A stretch of 64,000 bases of DNA. Origin: Valencia hispanica. Taxonomy: Eukaryota; Chordata; Actinopteri; Cyprinodontiformes; Valenciidae. Made by a program: the position numbers and the translations under genes. The stretch covers positions 6,053,020 through 6,117,019 of the forward strand of contig OY747700.1 of assembly GCA_963556495.2 (NCBI GenBank). Reading direction: 5' to 3'. The notes beneath the pieces were generated by a model. That model was not told where the DNA came from, did no database searches, and saw only the letters and a list, made by a program, of their open reading frames with translations. Below are positions 22,985 through 34,359 of the stretch, piece after piece. Positions within the stretch are counted from its first letter, which is position 1. The number at the start of each line of letters is the position of its first letter.

Positions 22985-23085
22985 TGCTGCCACCCTGAGC
23001 GGCGCAATTCCGGAAATGGAGGCCCACGATGCTTCGATAGCGGCCTGAAGCTCATCCAGAGTATTGGGTCTTGCGTCTCTCAACT

Positions 23086-25387
23086 TCAATTCAATTCAAT
23101 TCAGTTTATTTATATAGCGCCAATTCATAACAGATGTCATCTCAAGGCACTTAACAAGAAGTCATTTCAATACATTTATACAAACATTCCAATCAATTAA
23201 AAAGTTTGCTATTTAAGGAATCCCAGCAGATTGCGTCAGTCATTGGCGTGAGGTTGGGCCCCGTTTATGCAGACTTTCCAACCACAGCAATCCTTCAGCA
23301 ATCCCTCATACTGAGCAAGCATTTAGCGACGGTGGCGAGGAAAAACTCCCCTTTAACAGGAAGAAACCTCCAACAGAACAAGGCTCAGTAGGAGCGGCGA
23401 TCTGCCACGACCGTCTGGGGGTTTGAGAAGACAGAGCAGAAACACAGAAGGAACAGAAGATCTGATATAAGAGAACTTTCTATGTTACAGAAAGTAAAAG
23501 TTGATAACAGGACACAGTGGATGTTCAGTTACTGGGAGGATCATCCCAGTCGATGCCCCCCGTCCAACAGGGCATTGCAGCAAAGTAGGATACCAGACCA
23601 GGTATATCTTCTATGGAGAGAAAAACACTGAGAGAAAACAAAGTTAACAGTCGAAATAACAGAATGTACTGTAATACAACTGGAGAGTCGTAGGAGAAAA
23701 GGAAGTAGCAGAGTGAAGAAAAGTGGTCAGTCTGTCCTCCAGCAGTCTAAGCCTATAGCAGCATAACTACAGAGATAGCTCAGGATGACCTAAGACACTC
23801 TAACTATAAGCTTTATCAAAAAGGAAAGTTTTAAGCCTGGCCTTAAAAGTAAACAGAGTGTCTGCCTCACGGACTAAAGCTGGGAGCTGGTTCCACAGGA
23901 GAGGAGCCTGATAACTAAAAGATCTGCCACCCATTCTACTTTTAGAAATGATAGAAACTACAAGTAAACCTGCAGTCTGAGAGCGAAGGGCTCTTTTAGG
24001 AACATAAGGAACAATTAGATCTCTGATGTATGATGGAGCTTGATTATTAAGGGCTTTGTATGTAAGAAGAAGGATCTTAGATTCTATTCTGGATATAACA
24101 GGGAGCCAATGAAGGGAAGCTCAAACAGGAGGAATGTGATCTCTCTTTTTAATATTCATCAGAACTCTTGCTGCCGCATTTTGGATAAACTGAAGGCTTT
24201 TAATGGCATTTTGTGGACTTCCTGATAGTAAAGAATTACAGTAGTCCAGCCTTGAGGTAACAAATGCATGGACTAGTTTCTCAGCATCACTCCTGGACAG
24301 GATGTTTCTAATTTTAGCAATATTCAGGACGTGAAAGAAAGAAATCCTAGAAACCTGTTTAATATGGGATTTAAATGTCAAGTCTTGATCAAAAATAACG
24401 CCGAGGTTCTTTACGTTATTACTGGGGGCCAATTTAATGCCATCCAGATGAAGTGATTGACTAATCAGTTTCTGTTTAAGAACTTCTGGTCCAAAGACAG
24501 CAACTTCTGTTTTGTCAGAATTTAAAAGCAAAAAGTTTAGGGTCATCCATGTTTTTATGTCTTCCAGACATGCCTGTAATCTACCTAACTGACTGGGTTC
24601 ATCAGGATTTATGGATAAATATAGTTGTGTATCATCTGCATAGCTGTGGAAATTTATCCCATGCTGTCTAATGATTCTACCAATTGGGAGCATATATATG
24701 ATGAACAGAATTTGTCCAAGCACAGAACCCTGTGGAACTCCACAAGTAACCCTTGAGAGTGAAGAAGATTTATCATTTAGATGAACAAACTGGAATCTAT
24801 CAGACAAATATGATTTAAACCAGCCTAGTGCTGTTCTTTTGATCCCTGCAACATGTTCAAGCCTTTCTAAGAGAATATTATGATCGACTGTGTCAAAAGC
24901 AGCACTGAGATCTTACAAAACCAGAACAGACACAAGTCCATTATCTGAGGACATGAGAATATAATTAGTAACCTTCACCAGTGCTGTTTCAGTGCTATGA
25001 TGAGCTCTAAAACCTGACTGAAACTCTTCAAACAGCTCGTTACTGTTTAGATGCTCACAGACTTGATTAGCTACAATTTTCTCAAGGACTTTGGATAAGA
25101 AAGGAAGGTTAGATATAGGTCTGTAATTCACTAAGTCATCTTGATCAAGGGAAGGTTTCTTGAGTAAAGGTTTAATTACAGCTATTTTAAATTCCTGTGG
25201 TACGTATCCGTTTACTAAGGATAGATTCATCATATCCAAAATGGTGCCAGGAACCAAATGGAACACTTCTTTAAATAATTTGGTTGGAATTGGGTCCAAC
25301 ATACAAGCTGGAGGTTTAGATGAGGCTAATATTGTTGATAATTCCGAAGGCTCGACTGAATCAAAACAGTTTTGGAGGACTAATAAA
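23086..25387 (-). mobile_element. L2-like LINE inserted in the Tc1 transposase gene
   Basis: 5'-truncated LINE on the minus strand. Its 3' tail is a run of TTGAA/TTCAA repeats at 23086-23105 followed by the typical fish L2 end (GTTTATTTATATAGCGCCAA). The insertion point is within the Tc1 sequence GTCTCTCAACTT/CCTCTTCACA, with about 4 bp (ACTT) duplicated. The reverse-transcriptase part is at 24121-25387 and the long 3' untranslated part at 23106-24120. Confidence 0.9.
24121..25387 (-). pseudogene. L2 LINE reverse transcriptase (broken, 5'-truncated)
   Basis: Two long pieces on the minus strand give most of an RT domain. 25302-24913 has [19 protein letters not shown] and [15 protein letters not shown]. 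24807-24121 has CGVPQGSVLGQILF, the catalytic SYADDTQLYL, LNSDKTEVAVFGP, VKNLGVIFDQDL and TSRLDYCNSLLSG. A break near 24910 interrupts the stretch where the first catalytic Asp is expected. The endonuclease is absent because of 5' truncation. It is better preserved than the copy at 19930-21560, so it is a later insertion. Confidence 0.9.
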
Positions 25388-26229
25388 TTACTTCCTCTTC
25401 ACAATATCCCACAGATTCTCTATGGGGTTCAGGTCAGGAGAGTTGGCAGGCCAACTCTCCTGACCTGACCAATTGAGCACAGTAATACCATGGTCAGTAA
25501 ACCATTTACCATTGGTTTTGGCACTGTGAGCAGGTGCAAGGTCGTGCTGAAAAATGAAATCTTCATCTCTGTAAAGCTTTTCAGCAGATGGAAGCATGAA
25601 GTGTTCCAAAATCTCCTGATAGCTGCATTGACCCTGCCCTTGATAAAACACAGTGGACCAACACCAGCAGCTGACATGGCACCCCAGACCATCACTGACT
25701 GTGGGTACTCGACACTGGACTTCAGGCATTTTGGCATTTCCTTCTCCCCAGTCTTCCTCCAGACTCTGGCACCTTGATTTCTGAATGAAATGCAAAATTT
25801 GCTTTCATCCGAAAAAATAACTTTGGACCACTGAGCAACAGTCCAGTGCTGCTTCTCTGTAGCCCAGATCAGGCGCTTCTGCCGCTGTTTCTGGTTCAAA
25901 AGTGGCTTGTAGCCCATTTCCTGCACACGCCTGTGCACGGTGGCTCTGGATGTTTCTACTCAGTCCACAGTCCACTGCTTCCGCAGGTCCCCCAAGGTCT
26001 GGAATCGGTCCTTCTCCACAATCTTCCTCAGGGTCCGGTCACCTCTTCTCGTTGTGCAGCGTTTTCTGCCACACTTTTTCCTTCCCACAGACTTCCCACT
26101 GAGGTGCCTTGATACAGCACTCTGGGAACAGCCTATTCGTTCAGAAATTTCTTTCTGTGTCTAACCCTCTTGCTTGAGGGTGTCAATGATGGCCCTCTGG
26201 GCAGCAGTCAGGTCAGCAGTCTTACCCAT
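25388..26229 (-). pseudogene. Tc1-like transposase (interrupted)
   Basis: This is a DD34E transposase. The start ATG is at 26227-26229 (MGKT). A stop follows the KQEG segment near 26163, then the paired helix-turn-helix region continues. The catalytic core shows FSDESKF (first Asp), HDLAPAHSA (second Asp) and SPDLNPIENLW (Glu). There is a one-base frameshift near 25617, and at 25387 the L2 LINE cuts the gene; the last part lies at about 23085-22985. An 18-bp palindromic insertion lies near the third catalytic motif (25448-25468). Not functional. Confidence 0.92.
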
Positions 26230-26749
26230 GATTGCGGTTTTGAGTAATGAACCAGGCTGGGAGTTTTTAAAAGTCTCAGGAATCTTTTGCAGGTGTTTAG
26301 AGTTAATTAGTTGATTCATATGATTAGGTTAATAGCTCGTTTAGAGAACCTTTTCATGATATGCTAATTTTTTGAGATAGGAATTTTGGGTTTTCATGAG
26401 CTGTATGCCAAAATCATCAGTTTTAAAACAATAAAAGACCTGAAATATTTCAGTTGGTGTGCAATGAATCTAAAATATATGAAAGTTTAATTTTATCAAT
26501 ACATTATGGAAAAGAATTAACTTCATCACAATATGCTAATTTTTTGAGAAGGACCTGTAGTCTATCATGTTTAAGCATTATATTTGTTCTCTTTAACTCA
26601 ACATTGTGTTATTCTCCTTAACTGGTATTACTCACACTAAGAGAGGCAGTACAGTAATTCTAATTTACATTAAAAAGCTCAAAGTGTCATGTTGGAGTTT
26701 AAGATGGGACCCAGGCACAGACAGATGAGGAGGCAGACGATGAGTATAA

Positions 26750-27406
26750 AGCCTAGTTCATACTTCTCTGTTTGCAGAGATGTGTAGACAAACACCGCCA
26801 TTATTCGTCAAACCAAGGGCTCTTTGTCAGTCATGCAAGGACGGACGGAGTAGAGTCCAATTTCTTTTAACTATCTGTCTAACGCAACAGAGAGCAATGG
26901 TCTGTGATTAGTCAGCCCAACATCAGTCCCAGATCATTTCCCCAGAAAGGTGCTCTATAGTTGATGTAATTAGTAGTCAATGCAGCTTTTGGGCACTAGA
27001 TTGCAATGTCAGTTTATTTAATATGGTCTTTTGGTGATTTTGAACACCAGGAGGTGTAGAGAACAACAAAACAGAGCGCTGTTTGTTTGTTTGTTTACAT
27101 GCGTTTTTATAGTATTCAATGAGCTGCACTTAAAAGCTTCCCAGCTCAATCAGTTTGCTCTCTGTCAGCCATTGCTCCTTGAGTGCATGTGCGTTTACAA
27201 GCTGAAGTAAATAAACTGTCATTGACCAGAGATGTTACTCCAATGGTAGGCAGACCCGCCAGAAATGGTCTGCACCCCCTTCTGTCCTGGAGGGGAATTG
27301 CTTTTCAATACTGATACACCAATGGCGAAGTGTCACAGGAAAACGTCTCAGTCAATACGTGTGAGTGTGGGTGCAAATTTGCTGACAGAGAAGCATAAAC
27401 TAGGCT
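26750..27406. mobile_element. MITE, 657 bp, with TAA target duplication
   Basis: Inverted ends AGCCTAGTTCATACTTCTCT and (other strand) AGCCTAGTTTATGCTTCTCT are flanked on both sides by TAA (26747-26749 and 27407-27409). The terminal sequence and 3-bp TWA duplication fit PIF/Harbinger MITEs. There is no coding sequence inside. Confidence 0.85.
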
Positions 27407-27409
27407 TAA

Positions 27410-28090
27410 GAAACAAAAACAACCATAGTTCTAGTGGATAACTAGGTGATCATCCCAAGGAGGCACAGAGTTCTAGAGGGAGGCGGTAATGTACGTGGCC
27501 GAGAAGCCAGTAGTTAAGGTAGTAGAAAGGTCTGGTGTCTGTGGCAGAGAGAAAGTCTGGTGGCCGGCAACAGAGGCTGAGTGGCAGGTCTGGTGGCTGG
27601 CTGATGAGGCTGTGTGGATGGTAAGATGGCAAAAGAACTTTGAGGCTACAGGTAACACTGGAGTTCTAGACAAGTGTGGTGTAGAATATCACGAGGTTTG
27701 CTGTTTAAAGAAAGGGATCAAAGGTGGCAGCGCAGGAACCTAGGAGGCCGGCAGCAATGCTGCAGAGGGTCTTGAGCTTGTTTGTGGTGGATAGTAGGCC
27801 ACTAACAATGACTGAAGAACCCGCCCAGAAGGTTGTTGGTGCAAAGTTGTGAAGCTGCTGGCCGGTCAGGCCAGAGGTCTGGCGACCAAAGGCGCAGAAA
27901 ACCATAAGGCCTGGGGTTAAGGTTTTCATTAGGCCAGTGCTGACAGTAGAGAAGCAGTTGAGCTGACACGAGAGCTTCCCTTCAGAACTAGGGAGTTATT
28001 TTGTCGTCTGCTGAGGACATAAGATAACTAGTGCTGTCAAGAGATAAAAAAAATGTTTAGATTAATTAATTATGATCTGTAATTAATTAA
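27410..28090. other. Unassigned intergenic DNA
   Basis: 27490-27680 is rich in GGTCTGGTGGC-like words on the plus strand but shows no regular period. No gene is supported. Confidence 0.35.
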
Positions 28091-28409
28091 TGTTCCCTCA
28101 TCGAGTGTGTTGATAAATTGTTATTGAGAGGAAACATCTGGATACTGTTGGACAGTTCTTGCATCAATATGATGCACTAACTAGGTATAAAAATCGGTGT
28201 TAATAATAGAAGGGAGCTAGTCTTGGGCTTGTCGGGAAGTCTTGCTGGGGTATTTGAAAACGACAGAATTGTATGTCATCAATGCTTTGTCCTGCTCAGA
28301 GAAGGTATGTAAACTAATAAAGCGGAAGAGGCTTTATTCCAGAACCAAAGTTGTGTTGACTGTTTTGTTTAACTTGACTCAATATCTTGCATGTCAACCT
28401 GAACCAACA
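28091..28409 (+). mobile_element. Candidate retroviral-type LTR, about 320 bp
   Basis: Begins TGTTCCC and ends CCAACA (TG...CA). It holds a TATAAAA box at 28186-28192 and an AATAAA polyadenylation signal at 28316-28321. A primer-binding-site-like sequence follows four bases after the end. No partner LTR was found nearby, so it would be the 5' LTR of a truncated provirus or retrotransposon. Confidence 0.5.
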
Positions 28410-28413
28410 TTAA

Positions 28414-28490
28414 TGGCGAGCCAAGCCAGGCTGACGGGTCTCTCGGATGGCATCGATATTTTCACTCTGACGGGAAGCCCAGCTAAGGTA
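28414..28490 (+). promoter_or_regulatory. Candidate tRNA-Arg primer-binding site and leader splice donor
   Basis: TGGCGAGCCAAGCCAGG at 28414-28430 differs by one inserted base from the complement of a vertebrate tRNA-Arg 3' end. Downstream, AAGGTAAAG at 28485-28493 is a strong splice-donor match (GT at 28488). Together with the preceding LTR-like unit this resembles a retroviral leader. No gag was recognised after it. Confidence 0.45.
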
Positions 28491-28499
28491 AAGAAAATA

Positions 28500-30516
28500 A
28501 TTTGAATATTTTAGTCAGAGTGTGGTGAAGATGCTGCCTTGGTCAGAAAGTTCCTATGTTTTTATTTATGTCAGCTACGTGTCTGGAATACATGCTTAAG
28601 AGGCCAAATTTGCGTGCACGCAAAAACAGCTGGCAATTATTTGAGAATTAATTTTAAGATCAGCCCTGAGAAGAAGAAAGACCTAACTGGACAAAAAACA
28701 GCTGTTAATAAGTTTGATAGTGATGAAAAAATAAAACCCAAAAATCAGAGAATTGAAGGAACAGTAGCCTAATACTAAAATACTTTTAGTAAAAACAAAT
28801 TGTGATTTCCCGGCATTTGTCGGATAAAGGTTTTTCAATTCCGGTTGAAGACTTCCTTGGCTCTGAGGAGCCGAAATCTTGGTTCCCTAACATTGTCGTT
28901 AGAAGTAGGTCCCTGGCTTTAAACCCCTTAAAATTCCTGCAATTTCCGCCCTACATTTTTTAAAAACGTATACCCAAAATTAACTTGAAGTTGTTCTTGA
29001 ACCATTTTGAGTAGAGACATGGCTGTGGTCTCTTTGGAAAGCAAACACTCTTTATCCCAGAACTGTGTTAATATCTCTGAGTGCTATTGTTACCAAGCAA
29101 TATGAATTTTAATACACTGAAAAAGATTTTTTTTATGTCCGATTATTTATTTTATATTAAAACATGCTGTAAAAGTGGTTTTAAAAATAGGTTGGGACCT
29201 AAAACACACTGTGGGTCTGAAGCGTGAAGTATTACCTATATCCACATCAAATTTGACAGCAATAAACCAAAAAATGAGTATTCTGCACACATTTTTCTAA
29301 CTACAGGTCAAAGGTGGCCAAAAGTGTGCCATATGTGCCATCTCCTGGGTAAATGCCGTAGTCTTCACTGAATTAAAAACATCGTCAGAATCATAACTGC
29401 ATCTTCTCATATAAAGCTCCACGGCTTCCTTCAATGTTGTATTTCGATAATAAAGGGTGTTGAAACACGTTGCTTAAACAGTACGTTACTGGTACGCACT
29501 GTGCGTAATCTCTTCATGAATAAGACATTTTATGCACGTCAAATACAATGGCAGCGACTAAGTCTGCCCGGTCAAGTTATATATCTGCGTTTACAGCATT
29601 ACATTTGGCTATTCAATGCGTCAATCATCAGAGTTCTGGACCGCGATTGGTTCGAGTTACTTACCATAACGTGACTTTTCATCCATGCGCCATTGGTTGG
29701 AGATCTACCGTATGTAAGGAATAATCCGAATGAATTTTTTTCTTCTGGGCTTGCTCAGTGACCTTTGTAGGCAGAAGTGGAAGCGAAGGAAGGGGAAACA
29801 AATTGGTAAAAGACTACAAAAATGGCCATAGACATTTCGGAAGTGCATTTTCACCGTTTATTTTACTTTTTTTTTCTGGTTTTACTGTTGTCCTGGACTA
29901 ATGACTTTATTGGAGGACTTTAATCGGACCCTTATTGATATAAAAGACAATTTTTGTTTGAAATGGATCGATTTTGTCACGTTTATTGGACTACAAAGTG
30001 GTGAGTTCCATATTTTTATACTTCCGTCAGGAGAACGTTTGTGTTGGCAAAAGTGCTCACTGTGTTTACAGTTATGATTGTATCCTTGATCACCATCCAT
30101 AATTGGAATCACAAGACTCTCGGAACGTTGTCGGGTTAAAAACCGGAGGTCTAAAGGTTACCGGCTTTTTGCAAAAGACGTACCTGGCAGTTTGTCAGAA
30201 ATGGCTTAGAATCCCTCGCACATTCGCCAGATGATGGTACCTGGTCTTAAAGAGCTGGAGGAATTTTGGATACTGGAGGCTTGTTCTGGATGAAGAGCTG
30301 ACTTTTAAGTCAATGAGAATCTTGAAGAGTGCACTCACTAATCTTCTAAAAATCTAAAAGTGGCTAAAGAGAAATAACTACAGTATTAAAATTATATGTT
30401 TATTATATAATCTGGAAACAATTGATAATTTCTTGTTTTTCATTCATCATTCCCAGGTATATATGTTACTCACATTTAAAGGTTGTTAATTAGCCTAATT
30501 ACCTTTTTGGTACCAT
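28500..30516. other. Unassigned intergenic DNA
   Basis: AT-rich, no convincing gene. Short open frames have no recognisable domain. It ends at the left edge of the OR array. Confidence 0.4.
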
Positions 30517-31281
30517 GTATAGGAATGAGGGGGGATAAGATACAGATAATGGATGGATGGATTTAATAATAAGGATAAATTATATATGGAGATATATATA
30601 TTGAAAAGGAATAAGCTGATAAAGCTGACCAGTAAAAAATGTTTACAGTTTAACAAAGTTTTACATGTTACTGTTTAGTCTAAAACGGCACATCCCAGTG
30701 AATCATTTGTGCCTTTTCTCTTCTGATAATAACAGACTGAGCTGTCTTGATTAAATGTTACTATTGGAGTTAATAAATAGTGTTAAGATTTAAAACAATA
30801 AATTGATAAATCACAACAATAAAATTGCTCATTTTATTAATCTGTTTAGATCATTAATTAATTGAATAATTAATTAAGCTGTTTTCATAATCAGGAGATT
30901 GTATGCAGAATACTGGTGCCAGTGGTTTGTACAGATGAATAATTAAATACAGAAAATATTTGAGAACTACTGTACTGTGTATGTCTTTCTTTATTATCTT
31001 AATATTTACACATTTAGCTCTATGGCTCTATATTTAGATATAGGATGCTATTTAAGCTTTTTTCAAACATTTAGACCTTCAGGTAACATTTTTGTATTTG
31101 TGGGAAGAAAAGTGACTATAAAAAGTTTTTTTTAACTCCACATTTCACACTATGAAAAGATAAACATCTTAAAATAGTGCTGATATCTTTTGAGTGTGTA
31201 ACTTTACAAACACACCAACAGTTTCAGTATTTAACAGATGAAGTCCTTCACTGAATCACTGAACAGAAGTAAACATTTTTA

Positions 31282-32208
31282 TTACAGTTTTTTCCGAAAC
31301 AACTGGTTTAAAGTGTTGCGTATTTTAGACAGCTTAAAGCCGTACATCACAGGGTTGAACAGTGGCTGACATGTTACATAGTACAATGACAACAACACTC
31401 TTATTCCATCAGGAACACTGCTCATGTTAAACCTGCTTTGTAACACATCAAAGCAAATAGCAAATGAAAAGTTTATCACAGAGGCTAGGTGAGGAGTGCA
31501 CGTGCTGACCGCTTTCTGTCGGGTCTGTTTGGACCCAGAAAAACACACCTTCAGGATCCTGATGTACGTGTAGATAATTAAACCACCTATAATTAAAACT
31601 GATAAAGCGATGCTAATGAGTCCATAAATGTTGTTGACTGTAGTGTCAGAGCAGGCCAGTTTAACTATAGAGTAGTTGTCACAGTATATTTTGTTAATGA
31701 CGTTTCCACAGAGCTTCAGAGAGAAACTCATAGATGTTACAGAAACAACCAGTAGAAATCCCATTATCCAGGCTGCTGCAATACAAATGGCAACTTTCTT
31801 CAGGGTCATCAGTGAGTGATAGTGCAAAGGATGACAGATAGCCAGGTATCTGTCATAAGACATGACGGCTAGATTAAAATACTCTACACTTACATAAGTG
31901 TAGAGACAGAAAAGCTGCATGAAACAGAGTGAAGCAGAAATATTGTGAACATCAGAGAGGATCTGAACCAGCAGGAAGGGAAACAACGATGTGCTGCCGT
32001 ACAGTTCATTCACAAACAGGCTGCAGAGGAAAATGTACATAGGTGCATGTAAGCTCCTGTTCACACAGATCACCACGATCAGCAGGACATTAAAACCAAT
32101 GATCAGAACAAACAAAAACAGCACAAGAATAAAGAAAATATATCTCAACTGTTTGGTATCATAATAAGCAGCAAGAGTGAAATAAAAAAACTGTGTTGAA
32201 TTCACCAT
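31282..32208 (-). CDS. Olfactory receptor, intact, 308 aa (OR D, array unit 1)
   Basis: A single-exon odorant receptor. The start is set at ATG 32206-32208, giving MVNSTQ with a glycosylation site at residue 3, aligned with OR B. The frame stays open upstream to an earlier ATG at 32308-32310, but that extension is broken in unit 3 and absent from OR B. Hallmarks are PMYIFLCSLFVNELYG in TM2, MSYDRYLAIC at 116-125, three Cys in loop 2, KAVSTCTPHL at 232-241 and NPVMY at 285-289. It lacks the final Lys of its siblings. AATAAA (31278-31283, complement) overlaps the stop. A T-rich stretch ending in AG near 32322 (minus sense) could be the acceptor of a 5' non-coding intron. Confidence 0.95.
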   Translation of the reverse strand: MVNSTQFFYFTLAAYYDTKQLRYIFFILVLFLFVLIIGFNVLLIVVICVNRSLHAPMYIFLCSLFVNELYGSTSLFPFLLVQILSDVHNISASLCFMQLFCLYTYVSVEYFNLAVMSYDRYLAICHPLHYHSLMTLKKVAICIAAAWIMGFLLVVSVTSMSFSLKLCGNVINKIYCDNYSIVKLACSDTTVNNIYGLISIALSVLIIGGLIIYTYIRILKVCFSGSKQTRQKAVSTCTPHLASVINFSFAICFDVLQSRFNMSSVPDGIRVLLSLYYVTCQPLFNPVMYGFKLSKIRNTLNQLFRKKL

Positions 32209-32361
32209 AATGGTCCTTATGCTTAAACAAATATGAAATCTGTGTTCAGGGAGGCATAGATTAAACCTCATGTTACCTTTTAGCACTAAAATGTGATCAT
32301 TTATATTCATCAGCGTTCTAAAAAACAATCAACATAAACAGCAACTTAGTTCATTACATTA

Positions 32362-32500
32362 CAGTGAGCTCCTATGAACTGAACTTTAAACCTTAGTGTG
32401 CTACTTTTAAATGTTTCATTGACCTCCCACATCAACAGGGTGATGTCATCATCAAATGGATGTATCTGTTTCTGATTGCTATATGGTAGTCAGCAGAGAG
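32362..32500 (-). promoter_or_regulatory. Conserved OR upstream block (unit 1)
   Basis: Same block as 14030-14172, about 155-290 bp upstream of the OR D ATG, with the palindromic TGATGTCATCA core at 32441-32451. Conservation with OR B, which lies outside the array, is what makes it more than a by-product of recent duplication. Confidence 0.5.
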
Positions 32501-32559
32501 ACCAATTCAGAACACAAACAGACAGAGGTTTTTGATGAATTGCTATTATGATGCTGGTC

Positions 32560-33195
32560 ATTTACATTGTTTACCAGTAAGGGACTTATCGGTCTTTGTC
32601 AGTTGATGTATCAGGTGCGTTGCATGATGTGATGGTTGAGTGTACAAAACAACGGAAGCTGTGATTGCTGTGTATGTGGAGTGCATAAACATGGACAAAA
32701 TGGTTCACTCGTGTTGTGTGATGGGCTGCTATAACAGGTCACACATTACCAGGAAACAAAAACGTAACAACCATATACGATTCTTTAGGTTTCCCGCTTG
32801 GAAAAGTGATTTTGGACAGAAAATGGGAGAATGCCTCCAGCGATTTTTTCATTTTTGAACTGTTTACATGTGTACTCATCCCAAACACAAGATAATTTGT
32901 GATGTCCAATGCGTTAGTTGGAGGCAGTAATGAAACGTCTGAGCTCCATTTGTTTCCTTTGAGCTTGTATGGATCAACATTGTCGATTTTAGACAATTTC
33001 TGATTATATCTATCCCTAGCCTCTTTTACAAGTTTATCCCTGTAAGGGATGCTTTCCTCCTTCTTCTTTTTATCCATGTGTGAGACTCCAGTGTGTGAGA
33101 CATCGTAATGTATGCACCACAGACTTGCATGTAATCTAGCTGCCCTGCTGCCTGGACGAGCTGACCGGTTTGAACGTGCCATAAGACGGAGAGCA
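32560..33195. mobile_element. Collapsed ISL2EU/Harbinger-like transposon (unit 1)
   Basis: The plus strand from ATG 32691 encodes the start of a THAP zinc finger: a Cys pair in HSCCVMGC, then IRFFRFPAW; the later Cys-His pair is lost. The minus strand from ATG 33075-33077 encodes a piece resembling the YqaJ-type accessory protein of ISL2EU elements (NVDPYKLKGNKWSS, SLLPPTNALDITNYLVFG, KKSLEAFSHFL). The two meet tail to tail near 32810, so the middle of the element is gone. The right end (33095-33195) resembles the right end of the MITE at 5705-6048. Terminal repeats were not fully defined. Confidence 0.6.
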
Positions 33196-33600
33196 GTCCA
33201 CGGTACCACCACAAGGATACGCGATTCACCCAAAATAACCAATAACCCCAGAAAGATTTGTCGCCAGATATGTCGTTAGTCACTTTTTTTGAAGAAGAAA
33301 CACCAGAGGGATCTAAAAAGTGACTACACATAGCGACAAAGTTGCGAAGTTAGAAACACTGTCTACAACTCACCACTCCTCCTCTCGTTGGCCTCTCCAC
33401 TAAAACGGAAGCGTCAGCTCATGATAAGCCGGCCTAATGACAGCCAATTTACACTTCATGGTGTGGCTAACCCTCAACTCAAGCACAAGAAGCCCAAAGC
33501 ATAAAATCAGATTTTATATAAAGGCGACTCGCATGCAGAAACAGTAAAATGAAAGATTAAATATCAGATTACTGCAGTTACAAAACATCGCGCGTTAAAT

Positions 33601-33830
33601 TCAGTTCAGTTCAGTTTATTTATATAGCGCTGATTCACAACAGATGTCATCTCAAGGCACTTTAAAAGAAAAGTCCAAACATTCCAATCAGTTCTGAAGT
33701 TTTCTATGTAAAGAATCCCAGCAGATTGTATAGAGTCATTGACTTGAGGTTGCTTCCCGTTGATGCAGATTTCCAACCACAGCAATCCTTCACACCGAGC
33801 AAGCATGTAGCGACAGTGGAGAATAAATAT
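33601..33830 (-). mobile_element. L2 LINE 3'-tail fragment (unit 1)
   Basis: TTCAG repeats lead into GTTTATTTATATAGCGCTGA and CATCTCAAGGCACTTTAAAA, the L2 3' end seen at 23086. Short 5'-truncated copy, with equivalents at 47920-48140 and 62350-62580. Confidence 0.88.
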
Positions 33831-34359
33831 AAATATGGCTGTAATTAATTAATTGCAGTTTACGCAATAATTTGATGCCCCTAAAGATAATGTCAAACTT
33901 CCATGTCAAATCTTTCCCCCATGCTGAGAAATCAGGAAAGTTATGTTTTAAAGTTTGGCCTGTTCCCGTGGCTGCATTAAGGAGCGGCAACTCACTCTTT
34001 CACAAATTGTCTTATTTTATTACCTCATATTTTATAAGCATAATAAGTAAGATGTAGACTCTGTTTTCACTGGTGTTTGCTTTTCAACCGGGATTACAGC
34101 GCACTGCTAGTCTAATGGTTCTGAAGAGCCGCGGTTTCTAACCCCCAAGTTTCTCTTGGTTTCATGTGTTCTATTTTTATTTGACCTATGATACCCTTTT
34201 GTATGCGTGAAAACAAAAGATGATTAGATGAGTAACTATTTTAGTATTTGTGTGGGACACTGTGGTGGGAGTGGTGCTCCTTCCGCTCAACTTCCCACTG
34301 CTGACCCTGGTCCAGCTTTAGCTAGACCATTCTCATCTCAGAACACCAGCTTGACACCC

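Larger units (their letters stand above)
22162..26557 (-). mobile_element. Tc1/mariner element split by nested insertions
   Basis: The termini are CAGGTCCTTCTCAAAAAATT and its inverse, with terminal inverted repeats of about 210 bp. A TA dinucleotide flanks each side (22160-22161 and 26558-26559), the Tc1 target duplication. Each inverted repeat contains a second inner AAAATTAGCATAT copy, giving the IR/DR layout seen in several fish Tc1 elements. The transposase is on the minus strand. Segments at 22162-22495, about 22985-23085 and 25388-26557 belong to the Tc1; an unidentified stretch and an L2 LINE sit between them. Without the insertions the element would be about 1.6 kb, the normal Tc1 size. 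Confidence 0.93.

Noticed and set aside
32209..32328. N-terminal extension of OR D and OR E to upstream starts
   Set aside because: The longest version begins with TTG; the inner ATG extension is cut by a stop in OR F and missing in OR B. MVNSTQ fits the family.
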